A DNA stretch of 64,000 nucleotides from GCA-2687515 sp002687515 (GTDB lineage: Bacteria > Pseudomonadota > Alphaproteobacteria > Rhodospirillales > UBA2165), in NCBI GenBank assembly GCA_030745835.1, contig JASLNU010000035.1, forward strand, positions 1-64,000, read 5' to 3'. The number at the start of each line of letters is the position of its first letter. The stretch's first letter is position 1. Shown here piece after piece: positions 44,246 through 53,374 of the stretch. The translations under genes were made by a program, and so were the position numbers. A model generated the notes under the pieces. The model was not told the origin of the DNA. It ran no database searches and worked only from the letters and a program-made list of their open reading frames with translations.

Positions 44246-44262
44246 GGTGTTAGGTGCGGGGG

Positions 44263-44359
44263 TTCGAGACAGACCTTCGATCCTCCTCAGGATGAGGTTG
44301 TTATATATATCAAAGACTTAGACCTCATGCTGAGGAGCGAGCGCGGCGAGCGTCTCGAA
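44263..44359. repeat. Intergenic palindromic repeat (REP-like)
   Basis: Nested inverted repeats: outer arms TTCGAGAC (44263-44270) and GTCTCGAA (44352-44359) are perfect; inner arms 44283-44298 and 44322-44337 match at 15 of 16 positions and centre on CCTCAGGATGAGG-type sequence. The unpaired middle is A+T-rich (TTATATATAT). Elements of this kind, with CTCAGCATGAGG and GAGCGTCTCGAA words, are familiar to me as dispersed repeats in Alphaproteobacteria. It lies after the hemerythrin gene and before the convergent amidohydrolase, where it could act as a bidirectional terminator. Confidence 0.75.
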
Positions 44360-44397
44360 GTAGGAGATCGGCGTTTTAAAGGTTTAACAGGGTCCTA

Positions 44398-45411
44398 TTA
44401 GGTGATGCCGAAGACGCTACGGGCGGTCAACTCGTAGAACTTCTCGGGATTCTTGACCTTGACGCCGGCCGCCTGATCGACCTGCTGCTTGCATTCCTCG
44501 TACGGGTAATCGACGGCGAACATGAGCCGATCCTCGCCGGCAACTTCCTCGACGAAACGCACCGCCGGGTCCCAGTTATGGCCGGAGCTGGACATCCAGA
44601 TATTCTCGAGGAAATATTCGCTGGGCAGCCGCTTGGCTGTCCAGAACGGATAGGCGTCGGTGGCGTTGCGGCCGCGCGACGATATGCGGTCGAAACGGTC
44701 GAGCCAGAACGGCAAGCCTTCGCCCAGATGCCCGAGCACGACCCTCAAATTGGGAAAATCGTCAAATACTCCGGAGACGATCATGCGCAACGCATGTACC
44801 GCGGTTTCGGTCTGAAACCCCCACATGGAGCCTTCCAGGTGGCGCTCGAACATGGGCGCCATCATCGCCGGCGCCGCCGGCCTGGGATGAATATAGAGGG
44901 GCGTGTCCAGCGCCTCGGCGGCCTCTAATATGGGCCGGTATGCGATGGCGTCGAGATATTCACCCTTGGTGTGGGAATTGATCATCACCCCCTTGAGCCC
45001 GAGCCCGAGGGCCCGCTCGATCTCCAGCGCCGCGGTTTTCGGCGCTAGCGGCTGGATGGCGGCGAGCCCGGCGAAGCGGGTGGGATGCGCCTTCACCGCC
45101 TCGGCCAGGATATCGTTGGCTTCCGCCGCCAGGGCGTTGCCGGTATCGGCATCGAACACCTGGACACCGGGCGAGGTGATGGCGATGAGCTGCATATCGA
45201 TGCCGTTGGCGTCCATCTCACCGACGCGTATATCGCCAAGATCGACCAGCCGCTCGGCGACCTGTGCGCCCCAGCCCCGGTTGGTGTTAATCAGGCGGCC
45301 GAGATGCTGGATCATGCCGGGCTCCCCCGGCGCGCCATCGGCGATCATCGCGCGCCACGCATCGATCAACGATTCTGTCGCAAAGGCTTCTTCTATGGCA
45401 ATTTTTTTCAC
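44398..45411 (-). CDS. Amidohydrolase-2 family metal-dependent hydrolase/decarboxylase
   Basis: The 337-residue TIM-barrel protein belongs to the ACMSD / gamma-resorcylate decarboxylase group: MDANGIDMQLIAITSPGVQ, PLYIHPRPAA (metal His), RVVLGHLGEGLPFWLDR, and FAVDYPYE with the catalytic Asp. The first metal motif, EExHF in the decarboxylases, reads IEEAFAT here, so the His ligand is Ala. The start is a GTG preceded by GGGAG; an upstream ATG adds ten non-conserved residues. Substrates of relatives are carboxylated aromatics or muconate semialdehydes. It lies upstream of nothing on its strand but shares orientation with the alcohol dehydrogenase 118 bases away. Confidence 0.8.
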   Translation of the reverse strand: MKKIAIEEAFATESLIDAWRAMIADGAPGEPGMIQHLGRLINTNRGWGAQVAERLVDLGDIRVGEMDANGIDMQLIAITSPGVQVFDADTGNALAAEANDILAEAVKAHPTRFAGLAAIQPLAPKTAALEIERALGLGLKGVMINSHTKGEYLDAIAYRPILEAAEALDTPLYIHPRPAAPAMMAPMFERHLEGSMWGFQTETAVHALRMIVSGVFDDFPNLRVVLGHLGEGLPFWLDRFDRISSRGRNATDAYPFWTAKRLPSEYFLENIWMSSSGHNWDPAVRFVEEVAGEDRLMFAVDYPYEECKQQVDQAAGVKVKNPEKFYELTARSVFGIT

Positions 45412-45529
45412 CTGCGATCTCCCTGTTCCGATGGCCCGCAAGGGCCAAGCTTTTATCGCTCGCGCAGCATACCATATTCGCCGGCGTTGCCGCGAAATCG
45501 CCGGTAATTTCGGGCCCGCACGTTTCCCC

Positions 45530-46516
45530 TCAGCCGGTGGTCAAAACGGCGGCGCCGCGCAATTTCCCTTCGCGCAGCCGGGTCAGCGCTTCGTTGGCCT
45601 CGGCCAGCGGGAAGGTTTCGACCTCGGTCCGCACCGGCACGCTTGGCGCCAGGGCCAGGAATTCCTCGCCATCGGCGCGGGTCAGGTTGGCGACCGAGCG
45701 CAGCGTCCGTTCCCGCCACAAAAGTTCATACGGGAATGACGGTATGTCGCTCATATGGATGCCGGCGCAGACCACCGTGCCGGCCGGTGCGATGGCTTTC
45801 AGCGCCGCCGGCACCAAGGCGCCTACGGGAGCGAAGATGATCGCCGCGTCCAGTTCTTCCGGCGCTTCGGTTTCCGACGATCCGGCCCACGCCGCGCCTA
45901 ACGTGCGCGCGAATTCCTGGCCGGCGTCGTCGCCGCTACGGGTGAAGGCGAACACCCGCCGCCCCTGATAGCGGGCCACCTGAACGGCGATGTGCGCCGC
46001 CGCGCCGAAGCCATAAAGTCCGAGCCGCTCGCCGTCGCCCGCCATGCCAAGCGCCCGATAGCCGATCAGCCCGGCGCACAACAGCGGCGCCGCCTCGGCA
46101 TCGCCATAAATATCGGAAATCGGAAAGCAATAGCGCTGATCGGCGATCGCGTAATCGGCATAGCCGCCGTCGATGGTGTAGCCGGTGAAGCGGGCGTTTT
46201 CGCACAAATTCTCGTGCCCGGCGCGGCAGAAGCGGCAGTCGCCGCAGGTGAAGCCGAGCCAGGGCACGCCGACGCGGTCGCCGATATTGTAACGTTCGAC
46301 GTTGGCGCCCAATTCGGCCACGGCGCCGATGATTTCATGGCCGGGAACGATCGGCAGCTTGGGCTCGGTCAATTCGCCGTCGACAACATGCAGATCGGTG
46401 CGGCAGACGCCGCAGGCGCGGACCTCGATCAATATCTCTTCCGGCCCCGGCGCGCCCTTGGGCGTTTCGGCAAGGACCAGGGGCGAGCCCGGTTTTTCAA
46501 GCCTCATGGCGCGCAT
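45530..46516 (-). CDS. Zinc-dependent alcohol dehydrogenase
   Basis: The 328-residue medium-chain dehydrogenase has the catalytic zinc motif GVCRTDLHVVDG and PGHEIIGAV, the structural zinc cysteines CGDCRFCRAGHENLC (about 95-109), and a Rossmann NAD(P) domain with LGLYGFGAAAHIAVQVARYQGR. It resembles the AdhA-like zinc-binding family that oxidises or reduces alcohols and aldehydes. It is 20 bases downstream of the CoxE-like gene on the same strand and so may be co-transcribed with the cox accessory pair. Confidence 0.87.
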   Translation of the reverse strand: MRAMRLEKPGSPLVLAETPKGAPGPEEILIEVRACGVCRTDLHVVDGELTEPKLPIVPGHEIIGAVAELGANVERYNIGDRVGVPWLGFTCGDCRFCRAGHENLCENARFTGYTIDGGYADYAIADQRYCFPISDIYGDAEAAPLLCAGLIGYRALGMAGDGERLGLYGFGAAAHIAVQVARYQGRRVFAFTRSGDDAGQEFARTLGAAWAGSSETEAPEELDAAIIFAPVGALVPAALKAIAPAGTVVCAGIHMSDIPSFPYELLWRERTLRSVANLTRADGEEFLALAPSVPVRTEVETFPLAEANEALTRLREGKLRGAAVLTTG

Positions 46517-46536
46517 CGGCTCTCCTTGGGCGCCGC

Positions 46537-47838
46537 TCAGGCCGCCTCGCTGCGCCAGCGGGCCATGCTTTCCAGGGCGCGCGGCTGCTCCGCCCCCAGC
46601 ACCTCGGTCAATTCGCGCATGCTGGTCAGGTTGTGGATGGTGCGAAACTCGTCGACATGCGGCAGGATGGCGCGGATACCCACCGATTTTGGCTCGAAGC
46701 CTTCATAGCGCAGCAGCGGATTGAGCCAAATCAGCCGCCGGCAGGATTTGTGCAACCGTTCCATTTCCAGGGCCAGGCCGGCCCCCTCGTCCCTGTCCAG
46801 GCCGTCCGAGATCAGCACCACCACGGCGCCCTGGGTCAGCACCCGGCGCGACCAGTCCATATTGAAGGCGCGCAAGCTGAGGCCGATGCGGGTGCCGCCG
46901 GACCAATCCTCGACCACATCGCCAACCTTTTCCAACGCCGCGTCGACATCCTTGTAGCGCAGATAGCGGGTGACGTTGGTCAGGCGGGTGCCGAACAGGA
47001 AGGTGTGCACCCGGTCGCGGTCGTTGGTGATGGCGTGCATGAAATGCAGCATCATGCGCGAATAGCGCTCCATCGAGCCCGATATATCGCAGATGATGAC
47101 CAGCGGCGGATGCCGGGTCCGCCGCTTGCGCTTCATCAGCGGGATAAAGTCGCTGCCGGAACGCAGCGCCGCGCGCAAAGAGCGGCGCATATCGACGCGC
47201 GCCCCCGATGTATAGGCGCGGTAGCGGCGGGTCGGCACCTGCATGATGGGAAGGCGCATGCGCTGGATCGCTTCCAGCGCATCGCGGATTTCGTCGGTCG
47301 ACATTTTTTCGAAATCCTTGTCGCCGAGAACCTCGCCGGCGCTCCAGGTCAAGGCCGCATCGAAGGTGATTTCCTCTTCCGCCTCCTCGCCCTCGCCGCC
47401 GTCCTGGCCGGGGTTCAAGGCCTCGGCCAGGCGCCGCGATATTTCCTCGGCGTCCTCTAGCGCCTGCGCGCCGCCGGCATCGGGCAGCATGATCTGCATC
47501 ATCCGCTCCAGGATATCGGGGTTGCGCCAGAAGATATGAAAGGCCTGGTCGAACAGCTCGCGCTGGTCGCGCCGGTTGACGAAGACCGCATGCAGGGTCC
47601 AGTAAAAATCTTGGCGGCTGCCGAGCCCGACGGCCTGCACCGCGCGCAGGGCCTCGAGCACCTGGCCGGGGCCGATGGGCAGGCCGGCGCGGCGCAGCAC
47701 GCGCCCGAAATGCATGATATTTTCGGTCAACAGCCCGCCCGGCCCACTTTTGTCCAATTCGGCCTCGTCCAATTCGGCCTTGTCCAATTCGGGCTCGCTC
47801 AGCGCCTGGGTCGGAGTTTCCTGGCCGGTGTCGCTCAT
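46537..47838 (-). CDS. coxE: VWA-domain protein, CoxE-like
   Basis: The 433-residue protein has a C-terminal von Willebrand A domain with an intact MIDAS: VIICDISGSMERYSRMM (DxSxS), a downstream threonine in SGGTRIGLS, and LISDGLDRDEG. The N-terminal part is helical. Together with the adjacent MoxR ATPase it matches CoxE/CoxD, which are needed to mature the molybdenum-copper centre of CO dehydrogenase; the target here may be the molybdenum hydroxylase at 56903-60539. Near its N terminus a 15-base in-frame repeat encodes ELD(K/E)A units. It is 24 bases from the MoxR gene. Confidence 0.83.
   Translation of the reverse strand: MSDTGQETPTQALSEPELDKAELDEAELDKSGPGGLLTENIMHFGRVLRRAGLPIGPGQVLEALRAVQAVGLGSRQDFYWTLHAVFVNRRDQRELFDQAFHIFWRNPDILERMMQIMLPDAGGAQALEDAEEISRRLAEALNPGQDGGEGEEAEEEITFDAALTWSAGEVLGDKDFEKMSTDEIRDALEAIQRMRLPIMQVPTRRYRAYTSGARVDMRRSLRAALRSGSDFIPLMKRKRRTRHPPLVIICDISGSMERYSRMMLHFMHAITNDRDRVHTFLFGTRLTNVTRYLRYKDVDAALEKVGDVVEDWSGGTRIGLSLRAFNMDWSRRVLTQGAVVVLISDGLDRDEGAGLALEMERLHKSCRRLIWLNPLLRYEGFEPKSVGIRAILPHVDEFRTIHNLTSMRELTEVLGAEQPRALESMARWRSEAA
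47752..47796 (-). repeat. Three-copy 15-base in-frame tandem repeat in coxE
   Basis: Units begin at 47752, 47767 and 47782 on plus (GTCCAATTCGGCCT(C/T)) and encode five residues each (ELDKA, ELDEA, ELDKS) near residues 15-31 of the VWA protein. Copies differ by one or two bases. Confidence 0.9.
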
Positions 47839-47862
47839 CTTCCCGTCAATCCTGGCCGGCCC

Positions 47863-48783
47863 TCAGGCGGCGCCGGCGGCGGCGATTTCCGACTTCACCT
47901 CGTTGAGGATGCGCATCGCCTCGCTGCCCTCGATCTTCTGGATATCGTCCTGGTATTTCAACAGCGTGCCGAGCGTGTCGTTGATCGTTTCCGGATCCAG
48001 CGACAGGCTGTCGAGCTGGGTCAGGGCGTGCGCCCAATCGATGGTTTCGGCGACGCCGGGCAGCTTAAAGAGATCCATCTCGCGCAGCTTGTGGACGAAG
48101 CCGACGACCTCCTGCGACAGGCTTTCGGCGGCCTCCGGCGCCTTGACTTTAAGGATTTCCGCTTCGCGCGCGGCACTCGGATAATCGACCCAATGGTAGA
48201 AACAGCGCCGCTTGAGGGCATCGTGAATCTCGCGCGTGCGGTTGGAGGTGATGATCACTATCGGCGGTGTTTCGGCGGCGATGGTGCCGAGCTCGGGGAT
48301 GGTCACCTGGAAATCCGAAAGCACTTCCAGAAGATACGCCTCGAACGGCTCGTCGGTACGGTCCAATTCGTCGATCAGCAGCACCGGCGCGCCGGCGGTG
48401 TCGGGCTCCAGCGCCTGCAACAGTGGCCGCTTGATCAGGAAGGTATCGCTGAAGAGGTCCGATTCCAAAGTCTCGCGGTCACGGTCGCCGGCGGCTTCCG
48501 ACATGCGGATTTCGACCATCTGGCGGGAATAATTCCATTCGTAGACGGCGGTGGTGACATCCAGCCCTTCGTAGCATTGCAGGCGCAGCAGTCGCCGCCC
48601 CAGGGTTTGCGCCAGCACCTTGCCGATCTCGGTCTTGCCGACGCCGGCCTCGCCTTCCAGGAACAGGGGCCGGCCGAGGCTCAACGACAGGTAAAGCGCC
48701 GTCGCCATGCTGCGGTTGGGCAGGTAGTCGCCGGAGCGGAGCAACTGTTCGGTTTCGTCCACCGAGGTGGGAATGGCGGTCAT
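47863..48783 (-). CDS. coxD: MoxR-family AAA+ ATPase, CoxD-like
   Basis: The 306-residue AAA+ ATPase has Walker A EGEAGVGKTEIGKVL (about 39-53), Walker B LLIDELDRTDEPFEAYLLE, sensor 1 VIITSNRTREIHDALKRRCF, and arginine-finger residues. MoxR ATPases act as chaperones with VWA partners; CoxD is the member required for inserting the metal centre of CO dehydrogenase. It lies immediately before the VWA gene on the same strand. The roughly 230-base gap to the divergent TRAP operon holds both promoters; on plus a weak TTGACT/TGAAAT pair (48958-48986) is seen. Confidence 0.85.
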   Translation of the reverse strand: MTAIPTSVDETEQLLRSGDYLPNRSMATALYLSLSLGRPLFLEGEAGVGKTEIGKVLAQTLGRRLLRLQCYEGLDVTTAVYEWNYSRQMVEIRMSEAAGDRDRETLESDLFSDTFLIKRPLLQALEPDTAGAPVLLIDELDRTDEPFEAYLLEVLSDFQVTIPELGTIAAETPPIVIITSNRTREIHDALKRRCFYHWVDYPSAAREAEILKVKAPEAAESLSQEVVGFVHKLREMDLFKLPGVAETIDWAHALTQLDSLSLDPETINDTLGTLLKYQDDIQKIEGSEAMRILNEVKSEIAAAGAA

Positions 48784-49013
48784 CGGGACTTGGTTCCTCT
48801 GCTTAAGGGCCTAAGGGATTGACGGCAAAGCATAGAAAACACCAACCCTACTGTCCATGCCCCGCGCGCACCGCCCTTTGGCAACGTGCGGGCCGGCGGT
48901 GCCGGGTCCGCATTTTTCGGACCATATAGGGCTAGGAGGATGGCCAAAATCACCGAATTGACTTATGTTCGACGGATTCGTGAAATCGTATTGGATAACT
49001 GGGAGGATATACA

Positions 49014-50048
49014 ATGCATAGATTTAGCAAACAGGTAGCGCACGGGCTCGCCGCCGGGGCCATGGTTGGCGCCGCGCTCGCCTTCACCGGCGTGGCCGGC
49101 TCGGGCACCGCGGCGGCGGCCGGAAAAGATTTGAAAATGGCCTTTTTCCCGAGCCCCAGGCATCCGCTCTGGGGCAAGATGATGATGCCCTGGGCCAAGG
49201 ATCTCGAGAAGGCCAATCCGAACATCAAGGTCAAGGGCTTTCCCGGCAGCCAGATCGGCGGCAGCCCGCCGGGCGCCTTCAAGCGCGTGATCAACGGCAT
49301 CTCCGATATCGAACTGCATCTGCCGGGCTATACCTCGACCGTGTTCCCGCGCACCCTGGTCATGGAAATCCCGTTGCAGCACGCCTCGCCGACGGCGGCA
49401 ACGCGGGCCTTTTGGCGCATTTACGACAAGCATATCGCGTCCGAATATAAACGGGTGAAGCTGCTTGCCGCCTTCGCCACCGACGTGCCGGCGGTGATGA
49501 CCAACAAGATCGTGCGGACGCCGTCGGACCTCAAGGGCATGAAGCTGCGCACGCCGTCGCGCAACCAGGCCGCGATCATCAAGGGCCTCGGCGCGATCCC
49601 GGTCGCCATGCCGATGACCCAAACCTACAGCGGCATTCAAAAAGGCGTGGTCGACGGCGCCATCGTCGGCATTTCGGTCGTCAACAGCTTCAAGATCGGT
49701 GAGGTCGCGGACAAGTACATCGTCGATCTTCCGTTCGGTTATTCGCCGATCATTATCGCCATGAACAGGAAGGCATATGACGGACTGTCCAAGGGCGAGC
49801 GCGCCTATATCGACGCCAACAGCGGTTTGAAATACAGCCTGGTCGGCGGCACCAGTTACGAGCGCGCGCGCATAGGCGCCTTGAAGACCATCGAAAAACG
49901 CAAGAATACGAGCGTCACGACGGTCACCGCGGACGAGCGCAAGAAATGGGTCGCCAAACTTGAGGGCGTCGTCGCGGGCTGGGTCGCCGAATTCGAGAAA
50001 CAGGGACTGCCCTACCGGCAGATCTTGAACGACTATTTGAAAAAATAG
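49014..50048 (+). CDS. dctP: TRAP transporter substrate-binding protein DctP
   Basis: The 344-residue periplasmic receptor captures the substrate for the downstream DctQM membrane proteins. A signal peptide (about 1-36, with AAGAMVGAALAFTGVAGSGTAAAA) precedes the mature domain. Family signatures include KGMKLRTPSRNQAAIIKGLGAIPVAMPMTQTYSGIQKGVVDG (about 180-221), with the conserved Arg that binds the substrate carboxylate. GGGAGGA lies before the ATG. The ligand is presumably a carboxylate, but the type cannot be read from sequence. Confidence 0.9.
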   Translation: MHRFSKQVAHGLAAGAMVGAALAFTGVAGSGTAAAAGKDLKMAFFPSPRHPLWGKMMMPWAKDLEKANPNIKVKGFPGSQIGGSPPGAFKRVINGISDIELHLPGYTSTVFPRTLVMEIPLQHASPTAATRAFWRIYDKHIASEYKRVKLLAAFATDVPAVMTNKIVRTPSDLKGMKLRTPSRNQAAIIKGLGAIPVAMPMTQTYSGIQKGVVDGAIVGISVVNSFKIGEVADKYIVDLPFGYSPIIIAMNRKAYDGLSKGERAYIDANSGLKYSLVGGTSYERARIGALKTIEKRKNTSVTTVTADERKKWVAKLEGVVAGWVAEFEKQGLPYRQILNDYLKK

Positions 50049-50051
50049 GAA

Positions 50052-50549
50052 TTGGTGACCCGGGAAGACTCCAGGATCGCCCGCGCCACGGGCGTGGTCG
50101 TGACCGCCATGGCTTATGCCGCCGGCGCCGTTCTATTGGTGCTGATGGTGGTCACCACCGCCGACGTGGTCGGGCGCTATTTTTTCAACGAGCCCTTGAC
50201 CGGGGTTTTCGATCTCACCCATTTCGCGGTGCTGATCATGGTCTTTTTAGGCCTGGCCTATTGCGGCTACAAGGGCGGCCACGTGGCGATCGAGCTTCTC
50301 TACGACAAACTCGCCCGCCCGGTCGCCAAGGTTCTCGACAGGCTGGTCAACGCCGTCGGCGCGGCGCTTTTCCTGACCATCGCCTGGCGCTCGATCATTC
50401 AATCGATCGACGTGATGGAATTCGGCGAAGCCTCGCAGCTTCTGCTCATCCCCTATTACCCTTTTTATTGGCTGGTGGCGTTCGGATGCGTCGCCTTCGC
50501 CCTGGTAATGATTTTGCATATCTTTATTCCGGAGCCGCGGGCGGACTGA
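50052..50549 (+). CDS. dctQ: TRAP transporter small membrane subunit DctQ
   Basis: The 165-residue protein has four membrane helices (MAYAAGAVLLVLMVVTTADV; HFAVLIMVFLGLAYCGYKG; AVGAALFLTIAWRSII; FYWLVAFGCVAFALVMILH) and the DctQ motif region DVVGRYFFNEPLTGVFDLT. It starts at TTG 50052 or GTG 50055, three bases after the dctP stop, with AGGA close by. Its stop lies four bases before dctM. Confidence 0.85.
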   Translation: MVTREDSRIARATGVVVTAMAYAAGAVLLVLMVVTTADVVGRYFFNEPLTGVFDLTHFAVLIMVFLGLAYCGYKGGHVAIELLYDKLARPVAKVLDRLVNAVGAALFLTIAWRSIIQSIDVMEFGEASQLLLIPYYPFYWLVAFGCVAFALVMILHIFIPEPRAD

Positions 50550-50553
50550 TCCC

Positions 50554-51858
<1,305 letters not shown>

Positions 51859-51862
51859 CGCA

Positions 51863-52465
51863 TTATCCGGCCAGATCACGGTACGGCCGATGGGTATAAT
51901 ATTTCGGCCGCGTGTCGATGCGGACGTGCAGCCAGGCGATGCCGAGGCCGCTGGTGCTCAGCCATGAGGGGCGGTCGGAAAGCTGTTCCGAGAGCCTTTC
52001 GCCGATGGTGCGCCAGAAGGCGTGTTGCAGCGCCATCGGCGCGCTACGGGCAAAAGCGGCCAGGTGCGGATGTGCCAATTGCGGATAGGCGAGCGGCGGT
52101 CCCGGCGCGATCAGGAGCGCGTCACGTCCGAGGTTCCAGAAGGCCGCAATGCCCGCCGCGCCGTCCCTCATAAAATGTTCCGAAAACGCAGTCGTGTCGG
52201 GGCGCATGGCGGCCAGGGCCGGGCTGTCGGCAATGATGAATTCAAATTGGCGCGCCAGCGTCGCCTTTGTGACCGGCGGCGTTTCCCAGAAATAGGCGTC
52301 ATAGGGCGCATCGGCCAGGAGGGTGACGAAAAAGCTGCGGAAATCCTCGTCGCCGCGCCAGCCTTCCACCGCCTCGCCATAACTCAGCGCTTCACCGTCG
52401 CCGAGCACGATCACCCGGCGGACGCGGCCGTGCTCCAGTTCCTCGATCCGCGTGACCCAATTCAT
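51863..52465 (-). CDS. Uncharacterised protein, probably DUF6940 family
   Basis: The start was taken at the ATG for MNWVTRIEELEHGRVRRVIV, giving 200 residues; the frame is open about 35 codons upstream without similarity. The sequence is soluble and rich in aromatic residues. Its pattern DAYFWETPPVTKATL, EFIIADSPALA, FWNLGRDALLIAPG, YPQLAHPHLAAFARSAP, and PSWLSTSGLGIAWLHVRIDTRPKYYTHRPYR is one I associate with DUF6940, a family of unknown function. The WLHVRIDTRPKYY segment looks like a conserved binding site. It converges on the TRAP operon. Confidence 0.65.
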   Translation of the reverse strand: MNWVTRIEELEHGRVRRVIVLGDGEALSYGEAVEGWRGDEDFRSFFVTLLADAPYDAYFWETPPVTKATLARQFEFIIADSPALAAMRPDTTAFSEHFMRDGAAGIAAFWNLGRDALLIAPGPPLAYPQLAHPHLAAFARSAPMALQHAFWRTIGERLSEQLSDRPSWLSTSGLGIAWLHVRIDTRPKYYTHRPYRDLAG

Positions 52466-52570
52466 AGGGGCCAGACTATAGCGTGCGATAGCGCCTGAGC
52501 ATATGCACGTGCTTGCATGCGGCGCATCGGATATCATCCGTCCCGAAGCAATTCGGAGAGGAAGTAACAA

Positions 52571-53374
52571 ATGGCAGACACGGCGTCATCGGTACAATCC
52601 CATTACGCGGCGGAAGATCTGGTCGCGCGAATCTTGGGCGTTCTCCGCGAGGAAGGATATGACACCGATTCGTTAAGCGTCGAAACCCTGAACCTGACCG
52701 ACCAGTTGCATGACGGCGGCCTGGGCGCGACCCAGGCGCAGGCCGACCTGGCCGGCGTTTCAGAAGGATTAAGGGTCCTCGACGCCGGTTGCGGCATCGG
52801 CGGCGCGGCGCGCTATCTGGCGCACGCCCACGGCTGCCAGGTGCAGGCCATCGACCTGACCCGGGAATTTGTCGATGCCGCCATCGCCCTGACCGAGCTT
52901 TGCGGGCTAAGCGATAGAATCACCTTCCGCCAGGGAAGCGTTACCGACCTGCCCTTTGACGATCAAAGCTTTGATCTGGTGTGGAGCCAGAATGTCAGCA
53001 TGAACGTCGAGGACAAGGCAAAACTGTTTGCCGAAGCCTATCGCGTGCTTGTACCGGGGGGACGCTTCGCCCTCAGCCATATCACCGCCGGGCCGGGCGG
53101 CGAGCCCTACTATCCGCTCCCTTGGGCGCGGCGGGCCGATTACAGTTTCCTCGGCAGCGAAAAGGAGATACTGGACCGGCTCGCCGGCGCCGGATTCAGA
53201 ATTCTCGAAATCCGCGATGAAATCATCGCCCCCGGCGGCGGCCGCCCGCCGAAACCGCTGGCCGGGTCGGTGGTCATGGGAGCCGACATGCGCGAGCGGG
53301 CGATCAACAGCAAACGCTCGACAGAGGAGCGGCGGATCAAGGACATGCTTGTCCTTGCCGAGCGCCCCGCCTGA
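52571..53374 (+). CDS. Class I SAM-dependent methyltransferase, sarcosine/dimethylglycine MT-like
   Basis: The 267-residue protein has motif I VLDAGCGIGGAARYLAHAHGC (about 74-94), the acidic residue after it in AIDLTREFVDAA, LPFDDQSFDLVWSQNVSMNVEDKAKLFAEAYRVLVPGGRFALSHI (motifs II-III), and a C-terminal part with LPWARRADYSFLGSEKEILDRLAGAGF. This layout fits the glycine-betaine pathway sarcosine/dimethylglycine N-methyltransferase group and related small-molecule methyltransferases. GGAGAGGAAG precedes the ATG. The stop lies one base from the convergent MFS gene. Confidence 0.75.
   Translation: MADTASSVQSHYAAEDLVARILGVLREEGYDTDSLSVETLNLTDQLHDGGLGATQAQADLAGVSEGLRVLDAGCGIGGAARYLAHAHGCQVQAIDLTREFVDAAIALTELCGLSDRITFRQGSVTDLPFDDQSFDLVWSQNVSMNVEDKAKLFAEAYRVLVPGGRFALSHITAGPGGEPYYPLPWARRADYSFLGSEKEILDRLAGAGFRILEIRDEIIAPGGGRPPKPLAGSVVMGADMRERAINSKRSTEERRIKDMLVLAERPA

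Noticed and set aside
47536..48822. Plus-strand 428-codon open frame opposite the CoxD/CoxE-like genes
   Set aside because: The antisense strand carries intact Walker A, Walker B and MIDAS motifs, so this frame is a high-GC artefact.
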